Assembly (NCBI GenBank): GCA_963736355.1
Contig: CAVTOO010000016.1
Span: 65,758 to 129,757, forward strand
Reading direction: 5' to 3'
DNA from: CAVTOO01 sp963736355
GTDB taxonomy: Bacteria > Pseudomonadota > Alphaproteobacteria > Rhizobiales > Xanthobacteraceae
Length of the DNA stretch: 64,000 nt
Under the pieces are notes generated by a model. That model was given only the letters and a program-made list of their open reading frames with translations. It was not told where the DNA came from and searched no databases. The translations under genes were made by a program, and so were the position numbers. Shown piece after piece: positions 43,667-52,901 of the stretch (positions are counted from its first letter, which is position 1; every line of letters starts with the position of its first letter).

Positions 43667-44152
43667 TTAGCTCTTGGTGCGGCTGGCACGACGTTTGAAA
43701 CCGAGTGGTATCTCGGTCGTCGACTTAAGTTCCTCCATTGCAAACATGGAGGTGACGTCACTCAGTTCGATTCTCGATATCAGTTTCTTATAGAGCGCGT
43801 CGTAACTTGCGATGTCCGGGACATAGGCCTTGAGCAGGTAATCGATTTCGCCGCTCATCCTGTAGAAATCGACGATCTCGGGGATGTCCCTCACCGCCTT
43901 ACGAAATTTGTCCAGCCATTCGACGGTGTGCGTACTTGTCCGCACCGCAATAAAGACCGTGACGCCGGCGTCAAGTGCCGCGCGATTCAGCAAGGCGACG
44001 CGCTTGCTGATGATGCCATCTTCTTCCAGCTTCTGGATCCGCCGCCAGCATGGCGTCGCCGACAGGCCGACATGCTTGGCAATGTCGGACAGGCTCTGAC
44101 TGGCGTCCTTCTGAAGCGCGTCGAGGATGCGCAGGTCAATATCGTCAATCAC
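43667..44152 (-). CDS. Lrp/AsnC-family transcriptional regulator
   Basis: Intact, 161 residues. N-terminal helix-turn-helix DLRILDALQKDASQSLSDIA and KHVGLSATPCWRRIQKLEEDG; C-terminal RAM ligand domain with VFIAVRTSTHTVEWLDKF, DFYRMSGEIDYLLKAYVPDI. It diverges from the cysteine dioxygenase gene with about 200 bases between starts, so it probably controls that gene, with cysteine or a related amino acid as effector, and itself. The bases 44210-44265 between them include an A/T-rich stretch suited to Lrp binding. Confidence 0.92.
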   Translation of the reverse strand: MIDDIDLRILDALQKDASQSLSDIAKHVGLSATPCWRRIQKLEEDGIISKRVALLNRAALDAGVTVFIAVRTSTHTVEWLDKFRKAVRDIPEIVDFYRMSGEIDYLLKAYVPDIASYDALYKKLISRIELSDVTSMFAMEELKSTTEIPLGFKRRASRTKS

Positions 44153-44355
44153 GTCTCGTCCTTCTCAAGACCGAGCCCTATAGGATCAGGATAGCGCACA
44201 TTTGAGCACAAACGCAAAAACCTTCCAATTTTTGGACATTGGCGCAAAATTTTTCTACATCCCTCGAGCTGGGCCTCATCTGCGCAAACTATTTTCTCCG
44301 ATTGCGGGCCATCATTCAGCAACTCGCGAATCCAACCCCGTATGAGTTCGACCTG

Positions 44356-44859
44356 ATGGACTCGCACACCGCCATTCTCGAAAAATTCAGGCAGGCCAAT
44401 CAGGTGCTGGTCGACAGCTACCTGTCTTCGGCACGCCAGACCTTGATACAGCTCGCTTTGGCGCCCGATCTGCTTAGCGCCGTCAGGCTCGAGCGTATCT
44501 CCGGCAGCTATTCACGCAACCTCCTGTTCGGCGACAACAAGACAAGCGTGTGGGCATTGGTCTGGGCACCCGGCGCCCGTACATCGATTCATGACCACCA
44601 TTGTACCTGCTGCTTCACCGTGCTGAGCGGAGCCATTCGCGAGGTATGGTTCAATGCGATTGACGATGTCCACGTCGTCAAGAGCGCCGAGCATTTGCGT
44701 GGCGTAGGTTACGTCGCCGCGATGATGCCGTCGGGACCGAACATCCACCAGATGGAGAACGCCGGATCGCAGGATGCCGTATCGATCCACATCTATGGAT
44801 ACGACCATCGCATGCATGCATCGTCAGTCCATCGCGAGTATCGCCGAGTTGAGCACTGA
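44356..44859 (+). CDS. Cysteine dioxygenase family cupin
   Basis: 167 residues from ATG 44356 (MDSHTAILEKFRQANQ); an upstream in-frame ATG at 44239 would add an unrelated 39 residues. The iron site is TSIHDHHCTCCFTVLSGAIRE (HxH) with the third His in VSIHIYGYDH. The order Cys after the HxH (DHHC) matches the thiol-dioxygenase family, and Arg in LERISGSYSRNLLF fits substrate-carboxylate binding. Oxidises cysteine to cysteine sulphinate (or 3-mercaptopropionate to its sulphinate). Followed at once by a YeiH transporter gene. Confidence 0.85.
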   Translation: MDSHTAILEKFRQANQVLVDSYLSSARQTLIQLALAPDLLSAVRLERISGSYSRNLLFGDNKTSVWALVWAPGARTSIHDHHCTCCFTVLSGAIREVWFNAIDDVHVVKSAEHLRGVGYVAAMMPSGPNIHQMENAGSQDAVSIHIYGYDHRMHASSVHREYRRVEH

Positions 44860-44862
44860 GTG

Positions 44863-45951
44863 ATGAACTCCCGCGGGGATCCACCGCTTGCGGCCGACGC
44901 ACCGCGCGTCACGACACCCTCCATCACCGGCAAACCTCAGCACTTATCGGCGGCCATGTCGTGGCTGTCGCAACTTGCCCCGGGCCTGCTGCTCCCCATT
45001 GCCATCGCCTGCGTAACGATCATGGCGCGGCACATTCCCAGCATAGGCATGATGTCTCCAATCGCGCTGGCGATGACGCTTGGAATTGCGGTGCGTGCGA
45101 CCTGGGGCCTGCCGGCGCAGGCTCGGTGCGGCACGACCTTCGCATCCCGCAAGTTGCTTCGACTCGCGATCGTACTGCTTGGGCTTCAAATCACCGCTGC
45201 GCATCTCGTGCAGGTCGGTGCCGGCGGCGTCGCCATCATTTGCGCCAGCATGGTCGCGACGTTCGCTTTCACTATCTGGCTCGGACGCCTGCTCAAGGTC
45301 GACGGCCCGATGGCGCAGCTCATCGCCGCAGGCACGTCGATCTGCGGCGCGTCGGCGATTCTGGCCGCAAATACTGTCGCATCCGCGAAAGATGAAGACG
45401 TCAGCTATGCCATCGGCTGCATCACATTGTTCGGATCGATTGCGATCTTTGCCTACCCGTTGATTGCCCTTGCCATCGGACTCGATGCCCGCGCTTTCGG
45501 CCTTTGGGCAGGCGCTTCAATTCACGAGGTCGCGCAGGTGGTCGCCGCCGCCTTCCAGCTTGGTCCAGACGCCGGCGAGCTCGGCACCATCGCCAAACTG
45601 GTGCGCGTCATGTTGCTAATACCGATGATCGCCGCGATGGGCTTCTTTGCACTGCGCCGCGTGACGGGGACAGCAGCAAGTACGGCGCAGGAGCGCCCCA
45701 CCTTCCCCTATTTCATTCTCGGGTTCTTTGCGCTTGCAGCGCTGAACAGCGCGGATGCGGTTCCAACCGTCGTTCGAAGCTGGGCGCCCGTCCTCACCAC
45801 ATTCCTGTTTTGCGTGTCATTGGCAGCGATGGGCCTCGAGGTGTGCATCCGGCAACTGATCGGTCGCGGCTGGCGGCCATTTCTTCTCGCGGCACTCGCC
45901 AGTGTTTTCATCGCCTCAATCAGCCTGGCGGCCATCAAAGCTCTGCTCTGA
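44863..45951 (+). CDS. YeiH/UPF0324 family membrane transporter (putative sulfate/sulfite exporter)
   Basis: Intact, 362 residues with about ten helices. ARCGTTFASRKLLRLAIVLLGLQI, GTSICGASAILAANTVA and WAGASIHEVAQVVAAAF are the UPF0324 signature loops. NCBI describes the family as putative sulfate exporters. Start ATG at 44863 or GTG at 44860, next to the dioxygenase stop, so both are one transcript. That pairing suggests disposal of sulphur oxyanions from cysteine breakdown. Confidence 0.9.
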   Translation: MNSRGDPPLAADAPRVTTPSITGKPQHLSAAMSWLSQLAPGLLLPIAIACVTIMARHIPSIGMMSPIALAMTLGIAVRATWGLPAQARCGTTFASRKLLRLAIVLLGLQITAAHLVQVGAGGVAIICASMVATFAFTIWLGRLLKVDGPMAQLIAAGTSICGASAILAANTVASAKDEDVSYAIGCITLFGSIAIFAYPLIALAIGLDARAFGLWAGASIHEVAQVVAAAFQLGPDAGELGTIAKLVRVMLLIPMIAAMGFFALRRVTGTAASTAQERPTFPYFILGFFALAALNSADAVPTVVRSWAPVLTTFLFCVSLAAMGLEVCIRQLIGRGWRPFLLAALASVFIASISLAAIKALL

Positions 45952-45974
45952 GCCCTCAGCGAAAGCGCAGCCGA

Positions 45975-46820
45975 TCAAGCGGATTCGAAGCACAAACAGA
46001 CATTGCACGCCGCACCGGGGTACACCCACAGAAGGTCTGCCTCACATTTGTGTGCGATGCCGCCCTTCACAAGCTGATCGCGACAGCACTCAAGGCTCCG
46101 AACGGCAAATACAATGCCGACACCGCGCGGCGCATCATCCGGCGCGGACGAGCCGTAACGTTCGCGCGCGATGTCCGGTCGCACGATCTCGATCATGTGG
46201 CTAACGAGATCCAGCGTCACACCGTCCGGACTCGCTCGTGACTTCGCGTGAGGAATGACCCGCAGCCACTGCTTCGACGCACTCGCGGGGTCTGACGACG
46301 ACACGATCAGGCGCCTGATCGCGACGGCCGTATTGGCGTGCTCCATCAGTTCTGGAAGCCACACCGCCTCGCGGGTCGGCTGACTGCACACGAACACCCG
46401 CATGCCAGTTTCCGGCACTTCGGCGATCGACACTGTCTCGAACCGCGCTTCCATTGTGGCGCCGTTCGGCCGCGGCACCGGCCGCGAGAATGCAATAGGC
46501 CCGACCGGACCGAACCCGGCCGTGCTCCAGATATCGAATGCACCTTGCGGATCTCCGGTTTGCAGCGCGAAGCCTCCGATGCCACCGCCCTCGCCGAGCG
46601 TGCGCTCCCACCAGGTATTGCGCTCGGTCGGCGCCAGCACCGACAGAAGTTCGAAATAGTCATTCTGGAGCATCAGGGTGTGATTGGCGGTGCCCATCGC
46701 GGCAGAATGTTCGCCGCGCGGCGACAGCGTAAAGCCGAGCCGGCGATAGGTCTCGGCTGCCTCGGCAAGATTCCCCACTACGATCACAACATGGTCAACG
46801 CTGCCAATGGCTGTACTCAT
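45975..46820 (-). CDS. VOC/glyoxalase-like domain protein
   Basis: Intact, 281 residues. The first VOC module starts GSVDHVVIVVGNLAEAAETYRRLGF, with NHTLMLQNDYFELLSVL (metal-ligand positions); a second module is degenerate (RRLIVSSSDPASASKQWLRV). The layout matches the Glyoxalase_3 group. Start at 46820 overlaps the oxidoreductase stop as ATGA, making it the last gene of the 12-kb catabolic operon. The substrate is unknown. Confidence 0.85.
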   Translation of the reverse strand: MSTAIGSVDHVVIVVGNLAEAAETYRRLGFTLSPRGEHSAAMGTANHTLMLQNDYFELLSVLAPTERNTWWERTLGEGGGIGGFALQTGDPQGAFDIWSTAGFGPVGPIAFSRPVPRPNGATMEARFETVSIAEVPETGMRVFVCSQPTREAVWLPELMEHANTAVAIRRLIVSSSDPASASKQWLRVIPHAKSRASPDGVTLDLVSHMIEIVRPDIARERYGSSAPDDAPRGVGIVFAVRSLECCRDQLVKGGIAHKCEADLLWVYPGAACNVCLCFESA

Positions 46821-47836
46821 GGCTCCACGATGACCTTTCCGATTGCGAGCCGATCCTCGAGCTGGCGCAAGGCTTCCGCGCCCTGAGCAAGTCCGTAGCG
46901 TGTAGGATGCAGCACCGGCTTGACCTTGCCGGCCTTCACCAGATCGAGCAGCGCCAGTATGTCTTCGCGCGTCCAGCCGTTTGAACCGATGATGTTCAAC
47001 TCGAATGTCCAGATATAGCGAATGTCTTCCTTGGGGTCGTAGCCTGCGGTCGCGCCGCAAGTCAGCATGCGACCATCGCGCCGCAAAACCCTGAGCGCCT
47101 TAGTCCACGTGTCGCCACCTGTGAAATTGACCACCACGTCGACACCGCCGCTGTCATGGCCACCGCGCTTGGTGCGGGCGCGCCCGAACAGCTTCTGGCA
47201 CTCGGCGACCCAGTCGCTCGTCACATAGTTGATTGCAACGTCAGCGCCGCTGGCCCTGAGCTGTGCGAGCTTGTCGTCTGTCGAGGCGCAGACAATGACC
47301 GTGCAGCCGGCCTGTTTCGCCAGCTGAACGCAGCAGGTTCCGACGCCTCCCGACGCGCCGAGGATCAGAATCTTTTCTCCGGGCTTGATCTTGCCGCGGC
47401 TCACTATCATCCGATGCGCGGTACCATAGGCAACGGGAAGAGCAGCAGCATCCGCGAAGCTGACGGACGGATCGAGCTTGATCAGCATATGCACGGGCAC
47501 GCGGATCAATTCGCTTAACCCCCCGTCGAGCGTCTCGCCAAAGAATTTTCCGCTGACGCGATCAATCGGGTCGACCAGCACGCGGTCGCCAGGTTTGACG
47601 TCCTTGACATCCTTGCCGACAGCGACGACCTCGCCCGCAGCGTCATTGCCGATGATGACAGGCAACGGAAGCGTGATGCCCGGCATGCCGCGGCGCGTGA
47701 ACACATCGTGGTAGTTCAGCGCACAGGCGCCCATGCGCAGCAACGCGTCGCCCGGCCCGACCTCCGGGTCACGATACGCGGGCTCATAGACGAGTTTATC
47801 GAGCCCGCCATGCTCATAAAGCACATTCGCGCGCAT
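46817..47836 (-). CDS. Zinc-type alcohol dehydrogenase / quinone oxidoreductase (MDR superfamily)
   Basis: Intact, 339 residues from ATG 47836 with AGGAA seven bases upstream. GroES-like domain with GACALNYHDVFTRRGMPGITLPLPVIIGNDAAGEV-type sequence; the usual catalytic Cys is replaced by Asn (LNYHD), so the enzyme is probably the zinc-free quinone-reductase kind. NADPH site ILGASGGVGTCCVQLAKQ. Reads into the VOC gene with ATGA overlap and follows the acyl-CoA ligase after a palindrome. Confidence 0.9.
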   Translation of the reverse strand: MRANVLYEHGGLDKLVYEPAYRDPEVGPGDALLRMGACALNYHDVFTRRGMPGITLPLPVIIGNDAAGEVVAVGKDVKDVKPGDRVLVDPIDRVSGKFFGETLDGGLSELIRVPVHMLIKLDPSVSFADAAALPVAYGTAHRMIVSRGKIKPGEKILILGASGGVGTCCVQLAKQAGCTVIVCASTDDKLAQLRASGADVAINYVTSDWVAECQKLFGRARTKRGGHDSGGVDVVVNFTGGDTWTKALRVLRRDGRMLTCGATAGYDPKEDIRYIWTFELNIIGSNGWTREDILALLDLVKAGKVKPVLHPTRYGLAQGAEALRQLEDRLAIGKVIVEP

Positions 47837-47850
47837 CAGCTTTTCCTCAT

Positions 47851-47899
47851 GCACATGATGCGGTCCGAAAGCCGGTTCCCGTTTTTCGGAATCATGTGC
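47851..47899. repeat. Dispersed palindromic repeat overlapping the ligase stop
   Basis: GCACATGATGCGG to GGAATCATGTGC with inner GAAAGCCGGTTCCCG. The TGA of the acyl-CoA ligase (47892-47894 minus) lies inside it. Confidence 0.7.
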
Positions 47900-49392
47900 G
47901 TCGCCCCTTTGCCAGCCCTTCCGCCTCAAGCTGTAGCTTGCGCCGGTCCGGCTTGTTGGTCGCCGCCAGAGGAATAGCCTCGCAGAACTCAATGAAGCGC
48001 GGATGCGCAAAGGCCGGCCCGTTGGCAATGGTGAAGGTCTTGATCTCGGCCTCGGACACCTGTGAACCTGGCTGGCGCACCACGAATGCGAACGGTAGCG
48101 TGCCCTTGATCTCGTCGGGCACCGGCACAACCGTCGCCTGATGGACGCCGGGCGCCCGCTCGATCAGCTTTTCGACTTCCGCCGGCCAGACATTTTCGCC
48201 GCCGACCACAAACATGTCGTCGGCGCGGCCGAGGAAGTAAAAGAAGCCGTGCTCGTCGCGCCGCATGATGTCGCCCGAACGATACCAGCCATCGCGCATC
48301 ACCTCAGCGGTCTTCTCGGGAAGGTTATTGTAGCCCTCCATCAGCATCGTGCTCTTCATGTAGAGCACGCCCTCGTTCGGCCCCGACCCTTCGCGCAGTT
48401 CGGCCTGCGAGCCCGGCACCGGATAGCCGAGAGCCACCATCGGGCGCGGCAGGCCGTCAGGATGCGGTCCGAACGGCGCAGGCCCGGCTTCGGTCGTGCC
48501 GTAGCTGTTGTTGATCGTAGCCTTGGGGAAGATTGCCTGCACCTTGTCGACCAGCGCCTGCGTCAGTGGCGCCGAGCCCATGGTAACATTAGTGACCGAC
48601 GAAAAATCCAGTGAGCCGATCAGCTCGCGCTCGCGCGCCACCAGAGCCAACATGGTCGGCACCGACGTGAGCCACGTCACCTTGAAACGGTCGATACCGC
48701 GCGCGTAGAGCTTGGCGTCGAAAGCCGGCAGCAGCACGATTGACGCATGCGTTGCCAGCGCATTCTTGACGCTGATGGTGGCGTTCATGTGGAACATCGG
48801 TGCGCCGACGATGTAGCGATGGTGCGATCGGTCGCCATAGAGCGCGTCTGAGGTCGCCAGCGACCAGCGTTGCGAGGCGTGCGACAGCAGCACGCCTTTC
48901 GGTTTGCCGGTGGATCCCGACGTATAGAGGATGGTGCCAAGCTCGCGGCCGATCGGCTGCACCGTCTGAACGACCCCGGATCGCGCATCGCCTGATAGCC
49001 GCCGTCGTCGAAGCCAAAGCCCATCACATGGACGGCACGAGATTGGCGCGATCGCGATCATAGAACACGGCGCGCAGGTCGGCATCCTTGACGATATAGT
49101 CCACCGTCTCGCGTGCCAGCTTGAAGGAAATCGGAACCGACACCATCCCGGCACGCATGGTGCCGAGATAGGCCGCGATCAATTCGAAACGGTTGAGCGA
49201 GAGAATTGCGACGCGGTCGCCTCGCTTCAGTCCCTGCCTGACAAGGCCACGCGCCACGGCATCGCATTCGGCGTCGAGCTGTGCGTAGGTGACCTCACGT
49301 GGAAAGTCGGCCTCACGCAGGTCGACCAGCGCAACCTTGTTCGGATCGCGCACCGCATCAAAACAGTCGCCAAGATTGCTCGAGAGCGCCAT
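47892..49392 (-). CDS. AMP-forming acyl-CoA synthetase/ligase (frameshifts near 49030)
   Basis: About 500 residues. N-terminal part MALSSNLGDCFDAVRDPN to VPISFKLARETVDYIVKDADL, then frame changes near 49030 and 48990. The remainder is clean: P-loop LYTSGSTGKPKGVLLSH, APMFHMNATISVK, INNSYGTTEAGPAPFGP (adenine motif), WYRSGDIMRRDEHGFFYFLGR and the C-terminal NKPDRRKLQ with the catalytic Lys. Activates a carboxylic acid to its CoA ester. Sits between the flavoprotein and the oxidoreductase in the operon. Start ATG 49392. A palindrome lies before it. Confidence 0.9.
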
Positions 49393-49410
49393 TGCCTTAT
49401 CCTTGATTGC

Positions 49411-49455
49411 GCATGATCGAATCCGAAACCCGGTACCCACTTTTCGGGATCATGC
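49411..49455. repeat. Dispersed palindromic repeat, GCATGATC type
   Basis: GCATGATCGAATCC to CGGGATCATGC with inner GAAACCCGGTACCCAC. Lies directly after the flavoprotein stop (49457). Confidence 0.75.
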
Positions 49456-49456
49456 G

Positions 49457-50971
49457 CTACGCCGTCATGGCTTCGCGTTGCCAACTCGCCGCGCCCTCGC
49501 CGGCGATTCGTCCGCCGACGAAGCATTCGGCGATGTTGCCGCCCGACATGTAGAGATGCCCGAACACGCTGCCGAGCTCGCCGGCGGCATACAGGCCGGG
49601 GATCGGCTTGCCGAAGGCGTCGAGCACGCGCTGGTCTTCGTCATGCGCGGGCCCGCCTTGCGTGTTCGATACAATCGGCCAGATTGCGCCCGCATAATAG
49701 GGCGGCTTGGCGATCGGCATCATGCTGGCCGGCGGTCGCGCAAAATCATCATCACGATTGGCGGCGCAATGCGCGTTCCAGCTTGGCGACGCCGGCGCGC
49801 AGAGCAGCTACGTCGATATGGAAATGCACGGCGATCTCGTCGAGGCTGTCGGCCTTGAACAGCACCTGCTCGTCGAACTGCCGTGCGTTGAACTGACTGT
49901 AGCGCTTCGCCACGCCGCGATCGTGCCAGGTCGGCGCGCACAGCGGATAAAGCTCATGTCCGGCGCTGTCGACAAGCAGCAGCGACGGCACGCGTGGAAA
50001 ATCCTGCCGCACCGGATCGAAGGTCTCGAGCGGCCGATGCCCGGTGTCCTGCATGTAGGGCTCGTATTCGTTCATGAAGCGTCGGCCGTGACGGTCCAGC
50101 AGAATCCAGCTCATGCGCACATCGTCGCGCAGTCGCCTCGCCGGGCACTCCAGTCGGGCAGGCGTTTCACGCGGATGCCGAACGGATAGTCCGGATCCGG
50201 GTGTTGGAAGCCGTAGGAGCCGTGATAGTGCCACATGTGCCAGAGGCCGGCGCCCGCGTCCTGCGCCATGCGGATGCCGTCGCCGGTGTTGCAATTGCAC
50301 CGCCGCCGACAGCACCGGCTTCACCGGCCAGTGCTGCCTCTGCAGATCGCGGATCGGCCTCGAACCCGCCGCAGGCCAGCACGACGCCGCGCCGCGCTTC
50401 GATGGTCTTGCCGTCGGCGATCACGCCGACACACCGTGCCGTTTCGAATCAGAAGACGATCGACTGGCGTATCCAGCCGCAGCGCAATGCCGGGCCGCGC
50501 TGCGACGTTGCGGCGAAGCACCTCGAACAGCCGCGCGCCGGCGGCGGCACCGCGCACATGCGGCAATGCGGTGACCGGATCGAAGCCCGGCAGTTCGTCG
50601 ACATAGGCAAAGCCGAAGCTCTCGTAGCCCGGCAATGGATAGTTGGCGGGTGAGGATCGCACGCCGAGCTTGGCGCCGACGCCGCGCGCACAGCTTTTCG
50701 CGCATAGTCCGGCAGGTCCTTCATGCCTTGCGCCAGAACGCGCAAGACCGGATCTGGCGTCGTCCCGGCATTGGTCGCGGCGAGATAGTGCGAGCGCCTG
50801 GTCGGCATCGCGGGTGATGCGCACGCCGCCGGCCGAGCAGACCGAGATGCCGCCGGGATCCGACTGCTTCTCGAGGATCAGCACATTCGCGCCGGCATCG
50901 CTCGCGGCAAGTGCGGCAATGCCGCCGGCAAAGCCGTAGCCGACAACGATGACATCGACGGCCTCGCTCAT
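49457..50971 (-). CDS. FAD-dependent oxidoreductase, fumarate-reductase/TcuA flavoprotein type (many frameshifts)
   Basis: About 505 residues in at least six frame segments. N-terminal dinucleotide site VDVIVVGYGFAGGIAALAAS, ILEKQSDPGGISVCSAGGVR; middle VVLACGGFEADPR, MSWILLDRHGRRFMNEYEPY and FNARQFDEQVLFKADSLDE; C-terminal YAGAIWPIVSNTQGGPAHDE, PGLYAAGELGSVFGHLYMSGGN. The order matches flavoproteins of the succinate dehydrogenase/fumarate reductase and tricarballylate dehydrogenase family. Frame changes occur near 50790, 50700, 50440, 50310, 50140 and 49760. Start 50971 overlaps the creatininase stop by four bases. Probably inserts a double bond in an acid made by the operon. Confidence 0.8.
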
Positions 50972-51750
50972 CGTTTTACTGCCTCGCGGCTCGCTTTCAG
51001 TTTCTGCAAGCCCTCGACCAGCTCGTCGATCATGCCGGCGAGTATTGATTCTGCCGTCCTCGGCCGTCGCCGAGAGTCGGATCGCCGCGCGCGCCGCTGT
51101 GCGGAGTAGTCCGGCCCCGAATCCGGATCGCCTTTGAAGATCACCGGCTGGTAATAGACCGTATCGGGCTGCTCAAGCATGTGGCCGTAATCCTGCACGG
51201 CGCGGTCCATGTGCACCGATTGCGGCTCGATGGCGAGGATCAGCGAGGTTTCGAATTCGTCGGCATGGCCGCCCATCTTCTGCTTCGTGGCGTGACGTCT
51301 GGTTTTGCCAAGCGCGCGAATGTCGGCTACCGCGATGCGAATACCGTGCTTCTGCAACGTGTCGCGCACCGCGATCTGCACCGCGCCTTCGGTCGATACG
51401 CCGGTGTTCACGATGACGATATCATGCGCCTTGTGACGGATGAAACCGTCGATGATGTCGGTAAGCAGCGCGATGAAAGTTTCGGCGCGCAGATGCTGGC
51501 TACCGGGATAATCCGTGAAGGCCGGGTAGTAGCCGAAGTCGATCACCGGCGCGACCAGCACCGGCAGACGTTGCGCGATGCCGTCGCAGAACGCGCGCGC
51601 CAGCAGATAGTCGGTCTTCATCGGCAGATGATGGCCGTGCTCCTTGGAACGTGCGCCGATCGGGATGACCACCGTCGCGCCAGCCCCGATGCGCTCCCCG
51701 ACCTCCGGCCAGGTGAGGTCCTCGATCCATAGGCCCGGCGTCGTGCTCAC
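50968..51750 (-). CDS. Creatininase-family amidohydrolase
   Basis: 260 residues. Metal ligands lie in IPIGARSKEHGHHLPMKTDYLLA (Glu, His, Asp) and GGHADEFETSLIL (His, Glu). FGYYPAFTDYPGSQHLRAETF and VIVNTGVSTEGAVQI are family segments. Near the end, SAQRRARRSDSRRRPRTAES replaces the expected GDP..AT.E region and looks like two compensating frame shifts (about 51110 to 51050). GTG start at 51750 overlaps the hydrolase stop. Family members cleave small cyclic amides (creatinine, or mycofactocin/riboflavin-type intermediates); the substrate here is unknown. Confidence 0.85.
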   Translation of the reverse strand: MSTTPGLWIEDLTWPEVGERIGAGATVVIPIGARSKEHGHHLPMKTDYLLARAFCDGIAQRLPVLVAPVIDFGYYPAFTDYPGSQHLRAETFIALLTDIIDGFIRHKAHDIVIVNTGVSTEGAVQIAVRDTLQKHGIRIAVADIRALGKTRRHATKQKMGGHADEFETSLILAIEPQSVHMDRAVQDYGHMLEQPDTVYYQPVIFKGDPDSGPDYSAQRRARRSDSRRRPRTAESILAGMIDELVEGLQKLKASREAVKR

Positions 51751-52838
51751 AGGTAGCGCTCCAGGAAAAGGTGCACATCCTCGGCATAGATCTGCATGCC
51801 GCGGCTTTCGAACAGATGACCTTCATCGTTGTTGACGCCCCAGGCCGGGTAGATTTTCGACCATACCACCTGGCCGGAGCCGGAGACAGATTGCGCGAGG
51901 TCGCGCGTCGGACCGATCGAATAGTCGTTGGCCGCCTGGACCAGAAAGATCGGCATCGCGACCTTCTTCAGCGCCGCCGTCATGCCGGCGCGCAGGCCCG
52001 GCGCGCGCTCCCAGTTCATCGCGGCGCCCGCGAAATCGATCGCGCAGGTCCATTTCTCTGTCTTCGAAGCCGCGAACAGCGTGTTGGTGCCGCCGAAGGA
52101 TGAGCCCATCACGCCGATGTGGTCGCTCTTCACTTGAGGCAAGGCGCTGACGCAGCCGAGCGCTGCAATCACGTCATCGCTCTCGGCATCTAGCCGCTTG
52201 AACAGTTGATCGTCGTATTCCTTCGTGCCGTATTCGGCCGAGACCTCTTCACGCCAGGCCGGCCCCGGCGAATTGCCGTAGCCGCGCCGATGCGGCAGAA
52301 ACGACGCAATGCCCCATGACGCCAGCATTGCCGCCGCTGCAGGCCGGCTGACATCGAGCGTTCCCTTGGCGATGCCGCTGCCGTGGTTGCACACCATGCA
52401 GGGAAACGGCCCCTCGCCGGGGGGAGCGAAGAAATAGCCTTTCAGCGTGCGGCCCGCGTTGTCGAATGTGAGTTCTCGCGGCGCGATCTCGCAGCCGCGC
52501 AGATCGACATCGCGCATGCCGCTCGCCGGTGGCGCGTCGACCTGCTCGAACACATAGCGGTTGAACTTGTCGATGCTCTGCCGCATCTGCGCACGCACCG
52601 CTTCGAATGCCGGGCTTGCCCCGCGCGCATCGAGATCGGCCTTTTGCTCGGCGGCGTCGTGGAACGCGCATTCCCAGATTACGTCGGGCGAGCCGTCTTC
52701 CGAAACTTTGGTTGGCACGAAAACGCGACCTGACTTGAGCCCGATCTCGCGCCTCACCGCACAGGCGCGACGGCGGTTCGCCAGGACCTCCATCGCCATG
52801 CCTGGTTTGGCGTAATACTGCGTGCGCTCGATGATCAT
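51747..52838 (-). CDS. NIPSNAP-like domain fused to alpha/beta hydrolase (dienelactone-hydrolase type)
   Basis: Intact, 363 residues. Residues 1-105 form a ferredoxin-like dimeric alpha-beta barrel module (RTQYYAKPGMAMEVLANRRR, VIWECAFHDAAEQKADLDAR). Residues 115-363 are an alpha/beta hydrolase: oxyanion loop VCNHGSGIAKG, nucleophile elbow VMGSSFGGTNTL, acid in VQAANDYSIGP and His in NNDEGHLFESRG. It likely cleaves an ester, lactone or C-C bond of the compound imported by the neighbouring ABC transporter. First enzyme gene after the transporter; the fusion is unusual. Confidence 0.85.
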   Translation of the reverse strand: MIIERTQYYAKPGMAMEVLANRRRACAVRREIGLKSGRVFVPTKVSEDGSPDVIWECAFHDAAEQKADLDARGASPAFEAVRAQMRQSIDKFNRYVFEQVDAPPASGMRDVDLRGCEIAPRELTFDNAGRTLKGYFFAPPGEGPFPCMVCNHGSGIAKGTLDVSRPAAAAMLASWGIASFLPHRRGYGNSPGPAWREEVSAEYGTKEYDDQLFKRLDAESDDVIAALGCVSALPQVKSDHIGVMGSSFGGTNTLFAASKTEKWTCAIDFAGAAMNWERAPGLRAGMTAALKKVAMPIFLVQAANDYSIGPTRDLAQSVSGSGQVVWSKIYPAWGVNNDEGHLFESRGMQIYAEDVHLFLERYL

Positions 52839-52901
52839 TTCAGTCTTGTTTCCTTGAGCACGATCTTGTCCAAAAGCGCGTGTAAATTTTTCGGGATATT
52901 C

